This document shows positions 51,131 through 60,024 of a DNA stretch of 64,000 bases, piece by piece (position 1 is the first letter of the stretch; every line of letters starts with the position of its first letter). The DNA is from Clostridia bacterium (GTDB lineage Bacteria > Bacillota > Clostridia > Oscillospirales > Acutalibacteraceae). Below the pieces are notes generated by a model. It was not told the DNA's origin, did not search any database, and saw only the letters and a program-made list of their open reading frames with translations. The translations under genes and the position numbers were made by a program. The stretch is from NCBI GenBank assembly GCA_017531385.1, contig JAFXLD010000103.1:1-64000 (forward strand), given 5' to 3'.

Positions 51131-51250
51131 GTAAAATCTCAGAAGCCTTGATATATATGGGTTTATGAGGTGTCAAAAATCTAAAAAATATTATAAAAAT
51201 ATGGTTTCTGCAATATCTGTAACAACGGATTTTGCGAGGGAAAAAGGCAT

Positions 51251-51291
51251 AAAAAAGTCCCGAAACCCTTGATAAATAAAGGATTTCGGGA
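51251..51291 (-). terminator. Terminator of the replacement tRNA-Leu
   Basis: A long stem, 51258-51270 with 51279-51291 (one mismatch), is followed on the minus strand by a run of T (51251-51256). It abuts the tRNA 3' end. Confidence 0.8.
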
Positions 51292-51378
51292 TGGTGCCGG
51301 TGACCGGGGTCGAACCGGTACGGTATCGCTACCACCAGATTTTGAGTCTGGCACGTCTGCCAATTCCATCACACCGGC
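51292..51378 (-). tRNA. tRNA-Leu(CAA), replacement copy carried by the element
   Basis: An 87-nt class II tRNA with encoded CCA. The acceptor stem is GCCGGTG/CACCGGC and the anticodon stem-loop is CCAGA-CTCAAAA-TCTGG (anticodon CAA, reading UUG). It has a variable arm GGTAGCGATACC and T-loop GGTTCGACCCC. It differs from the host gene rebuilt from the two broken halves only at two compensatory anticodon-stem pairs. It lies inside the element, 151 bp from the right core. Confidence 0.95.
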
Positions 51379-51424
51379 ACATATATTTTATCGTTCAACC
51401 GTCAAAAATCATTCTCCGGAAAAT

Positions 51425-51445
51425 GGAGGTCAAAATGGAGGTCAA
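51425..51445. repeat. Right outer arm-type repeats
   Basis: GGAGGTCA at 51425-51432 and GGAGGTCAA at 51437-51445, between the replacement tRNA and the right core. Confidence 0.55.
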
Positions 51446-51528
51446 TCGAGAAAATTATTAAATTATAAAATGGGAAAAACGTTGATATATAAGGGCTTGC
51501 CGAAATAGGAACGGGAACACACGAAGTA

Positions 51529-51569
51529 GATTTTGAGTCCAGCACGTCTGCCAATTCCATCACACCGGC
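51529..51569 (-). pseudogene. 5' half of the disrupted tRNA-Leu(CAA) with attR core
   Basis: On the minus strand it starts GCCGGTG at 51569 and runs to the anticodon loop, ending at the core GATTTTGAGT (plus strand 51529-51538). Its anticodon stem is CTGGA, matching TCCAG in the left half and not the TCTGG of the replacement gene. 41 nt here plus 56 nt at the left, minus the 10-bp core, gives exactly 87. Confidence 0.9.
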
Positions 51570-51585
51570 ATTAAATTACTGATAA

Positions 51586-51614
51586 ATAATACTACTTTCT
51601 TATTTCAAAATCAA
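51586..51614 (-). promoter_or_regulatory. Orphaned host promoter of tRNA-Leu
   Basis: Minus strand TTGATT (51614-51609), 17-bp spacer, TATTAT (51591-51586), 17 bp from the tRNA 5' end. It now transcribes the broken 5' half and then, in the same direction, the element's intact tRNA. Confidence 0.65.
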
Positions 51615-51714
51615 GTATTTTTTTGTTTTTCATCATAATACATAAAATATTCCGATACTTTCTGTGAAAAAATGCAAAAACTTGCTTTGTATTCAGAATT
51701 TTTCAAAATACCTA

Positions 51715-51743
51715 TTGAAAATTTATAGTATTTTTTATATAAT
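51715..51743 (+). promoter_or_regulatory. Sigma-A promoter of the 1818-residue secreted protein
   Basis: TTGAAA (51715-51720), 17-bp spacer, TATAAT (51738-51743); leader of about 105 nt. Confidence 0.7.
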
Positions 51744-51855
51744 AAGCATGGACTATATTATGGTGTAGTTTGTGAATATTTTGTGAACGAGTCTTTGCAA
51801 CCTGCACTGAATTTTCCGTATTTTGAATTTTCAAAATAAAAAGGAGGACAAGAAT

Positions 51856-54800
51856 ATGAAGATGTTGAAAAAGACTTTGTGTGTTTTTCTTTCAGTTCTG
51901 ATGCTTTTCTCGGCTTTATCTGTAAGCCTTGTTGCATTTGCTGAAGATATTTCATACAGAACACTTGCTTACTCATTCTTCAAGTACAGAACCGATAACA
52001 GCGGTTTCACTTCAGTTTATGTTGTTGAAACTGATGAAAACGGTTTCCCTGTTACCTCAATTGTCGGTGACATGGATCATTACGAGCTTTCCAATTCATC
52101 TGATGAATATAAGTATGCAGATGATAACGAAAATCCCATCCGTGCAATTTCTTATGATCATAAGGTAACGGCAAAGGACAACTCAGCAGGTACAATCAGA
52201 AATGCCGCAAGAGAATACCTTTCAATTGTCGATAAACTTATGAGTACGGAATACGGTGTAGGCTTATACACAATTCCCATGATTGCAGATGAGGTTGCCA
52301 ATGCTCTTAAGTTCACAAAGGGCGATGACGGTAACTATCTCTTCCTTGACGGTTATACATACGTTGAAGATGCAGTCGGTAAGATTGTAGGCCGTTCACC
52401 TGAAAAAACATACAGAGTTGTTGACGGCGAAGTTGAGGAACTTGATGTCAGCGACAGTTGGATGAAAGAATACGGTGAAGGTTATAACTTCATTACTCTT
52501 TACGATTATTGTAATGTCGCAACCATTATCGACTATTTCAGCGGTAACTGTACATCAGTTAACTCAGGCAGCTGGTTCCATAGTTACACATTCCATTGTT
52601 ATACAGATGTTGACACAGTTCTTACTACAGAAACTCTTGTTAACCAGCCCTTGACAGTAAGACATTTTACTGTTGAATGGTTAACTGAAAGACAGTATGA
52701 TGATTCAGGTCTGATTCCGCAGTATTATAACGGCGGTTATATTATTACGGAAGACAGAACTTCTACAGATAATATAAGAAGAGATCTTGTATCAATGCAG
52801 ACAGCTTTCAACGGTTATTTCCAGAGATACTATGCAGACGGTTTTCTTAAGAATGTAAAAAATCATGAGCTTATAAGCTCTCATTATAATGATATAATGG
52901 AGCATTATGATTTATTTAATTCTCTTTCAAATGCTGCAAAGATTGCTGTTTTCGGTCAGAGTGCGTACAGCTATATGCATCTTGTTACGCAGTTAACTCC
53001 GATTATCAGAGAAGATCTGCCGGCAAATCCGCTTTACTGGCCTAAGCATACATATTCAAAGTATCAGGATAATGCAGGTAATGATGTTGTATATCAGGTT
53101 GATGCTTACGGTGTTACATCTATCGTTTCTACTATCGACTCTCTTCTTACAAATGAAAAGCTTGGCGGTATTGTTAAATCATTCCTGACATTGTCCGATC
53201 CTATCAAGGCTCAGCAGGCAAAAACACCCAAGGATGTTCTTAACCTCTTTATTTCTGATATGCTGTTCCAGGACAGTATCATCAATATGCTTGTTGAGAT
53301 GCTTTACCCCATGGTAAGTGAACTTATCGACGGAATGCTCACCGACCAGTTTATTAATGAAACTCTTGAAGATGTTTGGTCCGGTCTTGATGATATCGTT
53401 GACTTCGTTGTTGACCAGGGTGCAGGTTGGCAGGCTACTATTTATGCTGCACTTGCAAGTATCGGTATTACCCTGACTCCTGCAGGTATGGCATTTGTAT
53501 GGAATAAGTACGGTTATCTCAATGATAGCTACGGCTATACCACAACTTTCCCGAAATTCAGAGAAATGCACGATATGCTCAAAGCAGCAAGGGGCGGTAT
53601 AACAGAATCAGGTGATATCGATACCGGTGATTACGCTGCAATCGGTAGTGAGAATGACGGATATTGTGAACAGCGTTGGAAAGATGTTGATTTCTCAAAG
53701 CTTGAATGGGGTATAAACGGTGATAAGGATAAGTTCCTCAAGGCTCTTGATGCAATTCTTGCACCTCTTGCTCCGTTGCTTGCTGTTTTGCTTGGTAACT
53801 CTGCATCAACTATCAAGGTTGCAGATGTTTTGTTGACACCACTTTCACTCATTCTTAATGATGACAGTATTACACATAACTATTATGATAGAATCTTACT
53901 TCCTGTTTTCCAGGTTCTCGGTATAAATAAGGCTGATCACGGACTTCTTACCGGCAGAGAGTTTGAAGCTGCTGCTGATGCTATCAGATCAGACAGTTCC
54001 AGAAATCCCAATACAATTTCAAACTTCCTGAATAATGGTATTCTGAATCCTCTCCTTAATTGGGTTACGGAAACAGTTCTTGTTGACCCCATCAGTACAG
54101 TACTCAGTCTTCTTCCCAATCTGTCTTATTTCCTTACTTCAGGTATCGTTCTTAACGCCGTAAATAGTATAGAGATACCCATCAGAATTTCTCATGCTAT
54201 CATGTTTGGTGCAAAAGCAACCGTTTATACATTGAAACTTAGTGAGTTGCTTGGTGATGATACGATTGGTTTCCTTGATTCACTTCAGGGTATTATAGAA
54301 CTTATTGGTATTGATGTTGACACTGGTATTCCCATTGTAGGTTATCATGCAGAAGGTCAAAGCGGTGTTTACAAACCCGGAATGGCATTGTATAATCCTG
54401 ACATACATAATATTCCCGTATCAGAAGCATACATAAGCTCTGCAGGAGAAATGAGCTTGTATCAGGATACTACAGAGTTTACAACAAAGATTTCCGGTAT
54501 TGATGCAAACGGCAATATTACCGAATATGCAGTATGCAATGAAATCGGTTGGAAAGACTGGAAAGGCGAAGTTAAAACTGAGTTAACTGAAGAAGACAAG
54601 ATAACCTTTGTCGAAGCTGTTACTGAATATTATGAATACACAGTAACAACAGATGAAGGCGAGGTAACATATAAGGTTGCAGCAAAAGAGAATCTTCCCC
54701 AAGATATTCTTGATTCAGGTGATTACAGCCATGTTCGTGATGTTGTAACTCTTTCAGCTGAAGCAGCGCTTCCTCCCATCATGGATTATAAGCTTCAGGC

Positions 54801-57312
54801 AATAGGTACTCTTGTAACTGAGACAAACTGCGGAAGATACAGCACAATTACCACTAATGACGGTAACTGGGGCGAAGGTGTAAGAAAATATATTAAGCTT
54901 GAAAAAGAAGTTATTAACATATACGATAATAATAAAGTAGTTCAGATGGAAACTACAGGTCTTGTGCTTGTTTTCCTCTTCCGCTATATTTTATCAGCTG
55001 TTATGTACAGACCTTATTCAGGTAGCAGCTTCACAAGTGATTACACATTGCTTGATGCTTTCGGACTTGATGATGAAACACTTAATGATGAGCTCTTCGC
55101 GGGTCTTAAGCTTAAGGACATCATAGATAACGTTGCTCTTCATCCCGATGCTGCTCTCGCTGCTCTTCTTGAGTTGCTTTATAAGAATGAATTCGGTTCA
55201 CTTTATAAGGTAGATGAAAACGGCAATGTTGTTGTCGGTGACGACTATGCTTATGATATTCATCAGATCGACTATCATGCAGAAGAGATTCTTGGTGCCG
55301 CTGAAGCACATAATGACTACACATACGGTACTGCAATCCTTTATACAGAAAAATGGACAAAGGACCAAGCTGAATATATCGTTGATAATCTCAATGACAT
55401 TGTAGAAGATGTATTTGCAATGCTTAAGATGGACGGCATGGAATCACTCGGCGGCTTCCTTGAGGATATGGTTACTGAACTGCTCTTCACCAACGATATG
55501 ATCAGTGATCTTGCAGGTATGCTTTACGGTCTTCTTTCAGATCTTGGCGGAGATATCGATATCATGGCAATCCTTGATGCGGCACTTGGTGTTCAGATAA
55601 CCAAGCAGGCACTTGCAGATGCTCTTATCTATGAATTCGGTAATGACGCAAAAACAAGCGGTTCTTATGTGGATGAAAACGGTGAAACTGTTACAGTTAA
55701 ATCTGTTTATACAAAGCTTTATGAAGATATTCAGACAGGTGCAAATTACCGAAACGAAGCTAACAGAGCTTTGGCAGCCGGTGATAATGCACTCTATGAA
55801 GAACTTCTTGCAAAAGCTGCAGAAACTGAAAAGTTCACTGATGCAACATTCTATAAGACCGGTGTTGTTGAGAATGATGTTATTGATGAAGAGACAGGAG
55901 AGCCCACAGGTGAAACTATAGAAGAAACAGTAAATCTGTTCGCTTATGACTGGGGTTATAACAATCCTGCAATCAAGGCTAAGTATTCAGACGCTGAAAT
56001 CTTCCTGAAAGCTGCTTCTGCAGTCCTTTCTCCCTTTGCAATCCTTATTAAGTTCATCTTCATGGGTGACGACCTCATGCTTCTTAAGAGTAGTGAAGAT
56101 GCAAAAGTTGGTCTTGTCAACATTCCCAGCTACGAAGTTTATCACTACGCATGGATTCCTCTTATGGAAACACTCGGTGCAACAAACGGTCTTGTAAGCT
56201 TCAAAACATACTTTGAAAAGGTATTTAACGGTGAATCCGAAGTAGCTCAGAATTGTGATGCAATTTACTATCTGCTCAAGCCTATCATCGGTCTTGCAGA
56301 AAGTGTATTTGAAAACCCGGTCGATGTGGTTCTCAATCTTATTCCCAATCTGTTGTTCTTTATTTCAATCGGCGGTCTTAACGGTGTTGTAAATAATATC
56401 GCTCACTTCGCATATGTTCTTCTTGATATACTTTCACCGTTGGTAGATGCTTACCCCATTGTTAATTCACTTCTTGCAAATATCCGTATCGGTGATATGG
56501 CACTTAACCTTTCACTTCCTCTTGACGTTGACTTTAACCAGCTTGTTAACCAGTTGCTTGAGGGACTTCTCGGCGAATCACTTTCATTTGATATTGAAAA
56601 CTCAAACCTTGTGGTTGGCACTCAGGAAGTAGAAAAAGAAGTATTTGAACCTACTCTTGATGCTGATGGAAATGAGCAGTTTGATGAAGAAGGAAATGTT
56701 ATCGGTGAAATGGTGATGAAGACTGTAACAGAAGATGTTTATGCAGTCGGTACTCTCAGCATTAAGCTTCCGTTTATTGACTTTACAACACTTTGTGCCG
56801 GTACTGTTCAGGGCAGAACTTCTGTTTCAGGCAACAGATACGTATACCTGGATACAGGTGGCGGTGCTGACCTGATAACACTTATTTTCAGACTTGTTAC
56901 AGATACACTCTTCTTTGAGGATAATGCAGTAAATATTGCAAACTTCCTTATCGGCTTTGCTCAACTTGATGATAAACAGGATAATGATGATTTGTTACTT
57001 GAAATCTTCACATATCTTAACATGAAAGCAAACGAAGCTGATGCTCCCGATATTGTAATGAATATTCTTTATTACATCATCAGATTCCTTGTTCCTATCG
57101 CTGATGAACTTGGATCAAGATTCAAGAGAGTTGATTTCAGTATAACTGATATGTTTGAAGATACAGATAATATCATGAATTACATCAGTGCTCTTATGGA
57201 CGACGGTGGTCCTCCCAACGAAACACTCTCAGGTTTTGCAAGACTTATCAAGCTTATCCAGGAATTCTTTAACAAAATTGCCGAATTCTTCAGACAGTTG
57301 TTCGGCGGCTAA
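51856..57312 (+). CDS. Very large secreted protein with internal duplication, no known domain
   Basis: An 1818-residue protein with a clear signal peptide (KKTLCVFLSVLMLFSALSV, cleavage after VAFA). I find no enzyme motif, LPXTG, SLH or dockerin. Two long segments resemble each other: about 625-770 (LDAILAPLAPLLAVLLG, VLSLLPNLSYFLTSGIVLNAV) and about 1383-1520 (ASAVLSPFAILIKFIF, VLNLIPNLLFFISIGGLNGV), so the protein arose partly by duplication. It is rich in hydrophobic helices and acidic stretches, unlike fibrous repeats, and may be lipid-binding or a lumen-type scaffold. ATG at 51856 follows AAGGAGG. It is monocistronic with its own terminator. Confidence 0.82.
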   Translation: MKMLKKTLCVFLSVLMLFSALSVSLVAFAEDISYRTLAYSFFKYRTDNSGFTSVYVVETDENGFPVTSIVGDMDHYELSNSSDEYKYADDNENPIRAISYDHKVTAKDNSAGTIRNAAREYLSIVDKLMSTEYGVGLYTIPMIADEVANALKFTKGDDGNYLFLDGYTYVEDAVGKIVGRSPEKTYRVVDGEVEELDVSDSWMKEYGEGYNFITLYDYCNVATIIDYFSGNCTSVNSGSWFHSYTFHCYTDVDTVLTTETLVNQPLTVRHFTVEWLTERQYDDSGLIPQYYNGGYIITEDRTSTDNIRRDLVSMQTAFNGYFQRYYADGFLKNVKNHELISSHYNDIMEHYDLFNSLSNAAKIAVFGQSAYSYMHLVTQLTPIIREDLPANPLYWPKHTYSKYQDNAGNDVVYQVDAYGVTSIVSTIDSLLTNEKLGGIVKSFLTLSDPIKAQQAKTPKDVLNLFISDMLFQDSIINMLVEMLYPMVSELIDGMLTDQFINETLEDVWSGLDDIVDFVVDQGAGWQATIYAALASIGITLTPAGMAFVWNKYGYLNDSYGYTTTFPKFREMHDMLKAARGGITESGDIDTGDYAAIGSENDGYCEQRWKDVDFSKLEWGINGDKDKFLKALDAILAPLAPLLAVLLGNSASTIKVADVLLTPLSLILNDDSITHNYYDRILLPVFQVLGINKADHGLLTGREFEAAADAIRSDSSRNPNTISNFLNNGILNPLLNWVTETVLVDPISTVLSLLPNLSYFLTSGIVLNAVNSIEIPIRISHAIMFGAKATVYTLKLSELLGDDTIGFLDSLQGIIELIGIDVDTGIPIVGYHAEGQSGVYKPGMALYNPDIHNIPVSEAYISSAGEMSLYQDTTEFTTKISGIDANGNITEYAVCNEIGWKDWKGEVKTELTEEDKITFVEAVTEYYEYTVTTDEGEVTYKVAAKENLPQDILDSGDYSHVRDVVTLSAEAALPPIMDYKLQAIGTLVTETNCGRYSTITTNDGNWGEGVRKYIKLEKEVINIYDNNKVVQMETTGLVLVFLFRYILSAVMYRPYSGSSFTSDYTLLDAFGLDDETLNDELFAGLKLKDIIDNVALHPDAALAALLELLYKNEFGSLYKVDENGNVVVGDDYAYDIHQIDYHAEEILGAAEAHNDYTYGTAILYTEKWTKDQAEYIVDNLNDIVEDVFAMLKMDGMESLGGFLEDMVTELLFTNDMISDLAGMLYGLLSDLGGDIDIMAILDAALGVQITKQALADALIYEFGNDAKTSGSYVDENGETVTVKSVYTKLYEDIQTGANYRNEANRALAAGDNALYEELLAKAAETEKFTDATFYKTGVVENDVIDEETGEPTGETIEETVNLFAYDWGYNNPAIKAKYSDAEIFLKAASAVLSPFAILIKFIFMGDDLMLLKSSEDAKVGLVNIPSYEVYHYAWIPLMETLGATNGLVSFKTYFEKVFNGESEVAQNCDAIYYLLKPIIGLAESVFENPVDVVLNLIPNLLFFISIGGLNGVVNNIAHFAYVLLDILSPLVDAYPIVNSLLANIRIGDMALNLSLPLDVDFNQLVNQLLEGLLGESLSFDIENSNLVVGTQEVEKEVFEPTLDADGNEQFDEEGNVIGEMVMKTVTEDVYAVGTLSIKLPFIDFTTLCAGTVQGRTSVSGNRYVYLDTGGGADLITLIFRLVTDTLFFEDNAVNIANFLIGFAQLDDKQDNDDLLLEIFTYLNMKANEADAPDIVMNILYYIIRFLVPIADELGSRFKRVDFSITDMFEDTDNIMNYISALMDDGGPPNETLSGFARLIKLIQEFFNKIAEFFRQLFGG

Positions 57313-57324
57313 AACTTAATATTA

Positions 57325-57358
57325 AGGTAGGTGCTTTAATCGGCACCTGCCTTTTTCC
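57325..57358 (+). terminator. Rho-independent terminator
   Basis: A 10-bp stem with one G-U (57325-57334 with 57343-57352) is followed by a T-rich tract. Confidence 0.82.
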
Positions 57359-57369
57359 TTATATTGCAC

Positions 57370-57398
57370 TTGACATTTTTACCAAAATAAATTAAAAT
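57370..57398 (+). promoter_or_regulatory. Sigma-A promoter of the dockerin peptidase gene
   Basis: TTGACA (57370-57375), 17-bp spacer, TAAAAT (57393-57398), 35 bp before the start codon. Confidence 0.72.
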
Positions 57399-57432
57399 TA
57401 AATTGTAATATTATGAATTTTAAAGGTGAGTT

Positions 57433-59937
57433 ATGTCAAAATCTGTTAAATATATAGTAAGCATTTTATTGGTAATTTTAACAGTTTTAACACCATTAAG
57501 TGTTTTTCCATCAGCAATAACAGCGTCTGCGGTAACTTATAGTGATCTTAATGCAGAAAATGTGTTTCTTAAACAGCAGACATCAATAACCTGTACTCTT
57601 GCCAGTGCTGCAATGCTGATGCGCAGGACTGCAATTTGTTCAGAATATGATGACTGGGAGAATATAACAGAAGAAAATATCCGTCAAATTGCATGGATAG
57701 AAGGAACGGGACTTCGTTGGAATTATACGTGCTATAATATTACAATAGGACATGGGTATTTTTCTGCCGAAGTTGACAACAAAGAAGAATTGTTGAAATT
57801 ACTTGAACTCAATCCTCAGGGTGTTGTAATTTATAACGGTGGAATGAATGGTCAGAGCCATGCTGTTCTGCTGTGTGACTACAATAAAAAATATGATACT
57901 TTTTATGTGGCAGATCCTGCACAAAATGCACCAAGCGGCAGAATCCCGCTTATTGAATCCACAATTGTGGGTGAAACACAGGATGAGCAGATTGAAAACC
58001 TCACAGCGTATTGGTATGTTGTATCGCCGTCTGTTTCTGTTGAGGATGATAACTTTTTCGCAAACGATGAACCTCCTGTAGGACCTGATGACCCGAATGT
58101 GTATGATCCGACGGCAGATGTTGACGTCTTTAACTCAACAAAGAAAAAAATATATTCATATTATGTTGTTTCTGATGAATCTGCAGGCGGAACTGCACTC
58201 AGAAATTATCCCAGCGGAAGCAGTGATTTATACAAACGTCTGGAAAAAGGGACAATTCTGTATATTACATATCAGGGAAAAAACAACTTCGGTGCTACAT
58301 GGTATAAAACAAACACCGGTCACTACATTTTCAGTAATAATCTTACCGCTTTTGATGAATTTTCCGCTGAAACGATTAAATTCAGGAACACAGCTGAAAC
58401 TGCAAATGCAACCTATACCGTAAATGCGAAGAATGATACACGAACTCCCTTGCGACTTGAACCTTCAGAAGGAAATAATATTGTCGCTTATGTAAATAAT
58501 GGCGATCGTCTTTATATTACTCATTCAGGTGTTAATTCTGTCGGCTCTGCATGGTTAAAAACACAGGAAGGTTATTATGTGAAAGCATCCGAGATGAAAT
58601 ATAAATCATCGGAAAAAGAAGAAGATTCATCATTCACAGGAACATATACAATCGTAAACGGCAGCTATTCTGCATCTCCCATTGAAGATCCTCCGGAAGA
58701 AACTCCGTTTGAACCTGTTGAATATAAAATCACTGCATCTGCACTTAATGTCCGCAAATCGGCTGTTGACGGTGAAGTTATAGGAGTGCTCGGTAATGGC
58801 ACGGTTGTTGTTGTAACAGCTATTCTCAGCGGATGGGGAAGAATATCCTATAACGGTTCTGAGGGTTGGATATCTCTTGATTATGCAGAAAAAGTTACAG
58901 AGGAGATTATTCCTGTCAAAATTGAATCAATCAAAATCAGCGATGATTTTGTTCAGACCGGAAATCCTGTTTCGTGTTCTGTCAGTGTTTCTGCTGATGT
59001 GACTTGTATGTATAAGTTTTCTTTATATGATGACTCAGGTGAAAAAATATATTCCCAGTTGCATCATATGACCAAAAACACTTTCAGCTACAATCCGGAT
59101 AAGCCCGGTGTATACTATTTCTTCGTTGAAGTGTTAACAAGTGATGAAAGAGAAATCAGCGGTTACAGCGGAAACTTTGTTGTTCATAATAAATTGCAGA
59201 TTGATTCTGTTAAAAGCGACGTTGATGAATATACTTATGCTTATGAAAAAATAACTTGGACCGTTGATACAGTTTCAGGTTCGGATTCTGTGTTTTATAT
59301 GTACTCAGTGTATCATAATGGAGAATTGCTCTTTGAGAGATCTTCGTTCCTGAACACACTGTCATATATTCCTGAAAAAGCCGGAAATTATGTATTAAAG
59401 GTTTATCTTGAAGATTCTTATTCGTCATCTGAAGAGATCAGTTCCGAAGAAGTCACGGTTTACAATGCTCTGGGTATTGACGTTGTAACTGTCAGTGAAT
59501 TGTCAGTTACAACAGGCGGTCAGGTTGTATGTGAAATAAAAGCGTCAGGAGGAACAGGAAATCCGTTATACTGTTTTACTGTTTTTAAGGATAATAAGGT
59601 AGTAAAAAACGGTGCGTATTCTCAGGATTCTGAAAGTGTTATAACTTTTTCGGAAAAAGGTATTTATAAAATTTTCTGTGCAGTCAAAGATTCTGCAAAC
59701 AGTATTGCATCTGCATTTTCAGCAGAGATAACCGTTATGGATATAATGCCCGGTGATGTTAACGGTGATGGGCAGATAACGGCAGCCGATGCACGTCTTG
59801 TTCTCCGTTATTCTGCAAGAATCGGAGAATTGACTGCAGACGGACTTATCGCTGCTGATGTGACCAAGGATAATGCCGTAAACGCATCCGATGCAAGACT
59901 TATTCTAAGATGTTCTGCAAATCTTGAAAGCATCTGA
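57433..59937 (+). CDS. Secreted C39-like cysteine peptidase with SH3, Ig-like and dockerin modules
   Basis: An 834-residue extracellular protein. A signal peptide (about 1-35) is followed by a C39/papain-like domain with Cys in TSITCTLASAAMLM, His in GQSHAVLLCDY and Asp in YVADPAQ (about 40-200). Two divergent SH3-like repeats and a typical SH3b (ALNVRKSAVDGEVIG...GWGRISYNGSEGW) come next, then three Ig-like repeats (about 495-770). A type I dockerin (774-834) has two calcium loops, GDVNGDGQITAADARLVLR and the weaker VTKDNAVNASDARLILR. It would attach to a cohesin scaffold and cleave peptides or cell-wall crosslinks. AAAGGTGAG precedes the ATG. Confidence 0.87.
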   Translation: MSKSVKYIVSILLVILTVLTPLSVFPSAITASAVTYSDLNAENVFLKQQTSITCTLASAAMLMRRTAICSEYDDWENITEENIRQIAWIEGTGLRWNYTCYNITIGHGYFSAEVDNKEELLKLLELNPQGVVIYNGGMNGQSHAVLLCDYNKKYDTFYVADPAQNAPSGRIPLIESTIVGETQDEQIENLTAYWYVVSPSVSVEDDNFFANDEPPVGPDDPNVYDPTADVDVFNSTKKKIYSYYVVSDESAGGTALRNYPSGSSDLYKRLEKGTILYITYQGKNNFGATWYKTNTGHYIFSNNLTAFDEFSAETIKFRNTAETANATYTVNAKNDTRTPLRLEPSEGNNIVAYVNNGDRLYITHSGVNSVGSAWLKTQEGYYVKASEMKYKSSEKEEDSSFTGTYTIVNGSYSASPIEDPPEETPFEPVEYKITASALNVRKSAVDGEVIGVLGNGTVVVVTAILSGWGRISYNGSEGWISLDYAEKVTEEIIPVKIESIKISDDFVQTGNPVSCSVSVSADVTCMYKFSLYDDSGEKIYSQLHHMTKNTFSYNPDKPGVYYFFVEVLTSDEREISGYSGNFVVHNKLQIDSVKSDVDEYTYAYEKITWTVDTVSGSDSVFYMYSVYHNGELLFERSSFLNTLSYIPEKAGNYVLKVYLEDSYSSSEEISSEEVTVYNALGIDVVTVSELSVTTGGQVVCEIKASGGTGNPLYCFTVFKDNKVVKNGAYSQDSESVITFSEKGIYKIFCAVKDSANSIASAFSAEITVMDIMPGDVNGDGQITAADARLVLRYSARIGELTADGLIAADVTKDNAVNASDARLILRCSANLESI

Positions 59938-59981
59938 AATTTTAATTTTCATTAAATAAAAATGTAATATTATATAAAAAA

Positions 59982-60016
59982 GCCGGATGCATCACTGCAT
60001 CCGGCAGGTATTTTAG
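59982..60016. terminator. Convergent Rho-independent terminator
   Basis: A perfect 10-bp stem, GCCGGATGCA with TGCATCCGGC (59982-59991 with 59996-60005), is flanked by A6 on the left and a T-rich tail on the right. It serves both neighbours. Confidence 0.8.
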
Positions 60017-60024
60017 CATGTTTT

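Larger units (their letters stand above)
19868..51538. mobile_element. Integrative mobilizable element inserted in tRNA-Leu(CAA)
   Basis: A 31.7-kb element bounded by the 10-bp direct repeat GATTTTGAGT (19868-19877 and 51529-51538), which is the anticodon loop of tRNA-Leu(CAA). Joining the outer flanks rebuilds a perfect 87-nt tRNA, so the ends are precise. Inside are a tyrosine integrase at the right end, excisionase-like HTH genes at both ends, GGAGGTCA arm repeats, MobC, a MobA relaxase, ParB-like and replication proteins, TnpV and zinc-ribbon proteins. No conjugation ATPase, coupling protein or VirB-like gene was found, so transfer would need a helper. It carries a full replacement tRNA-Leu. 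Cargo covers metal export, phospholipid metabolism, a two-component system and an RNA-polymerase-like protein. Confidence 0.88.

Noticed and set aside
51181..51372. A short minus-strand frame across the intact tRNA
   Set aside because: The DNA forms a perfect tRNA-Leu cloverleaf with terminator; the frame is incidental.
19868..51538. A self-transmissible conjugative element
   Set aside because: MobC and a MobA relaxase are present, but I found no coupling protein, VirB4-like ATPase or other transfer genes, so only mobilizable is claimed.
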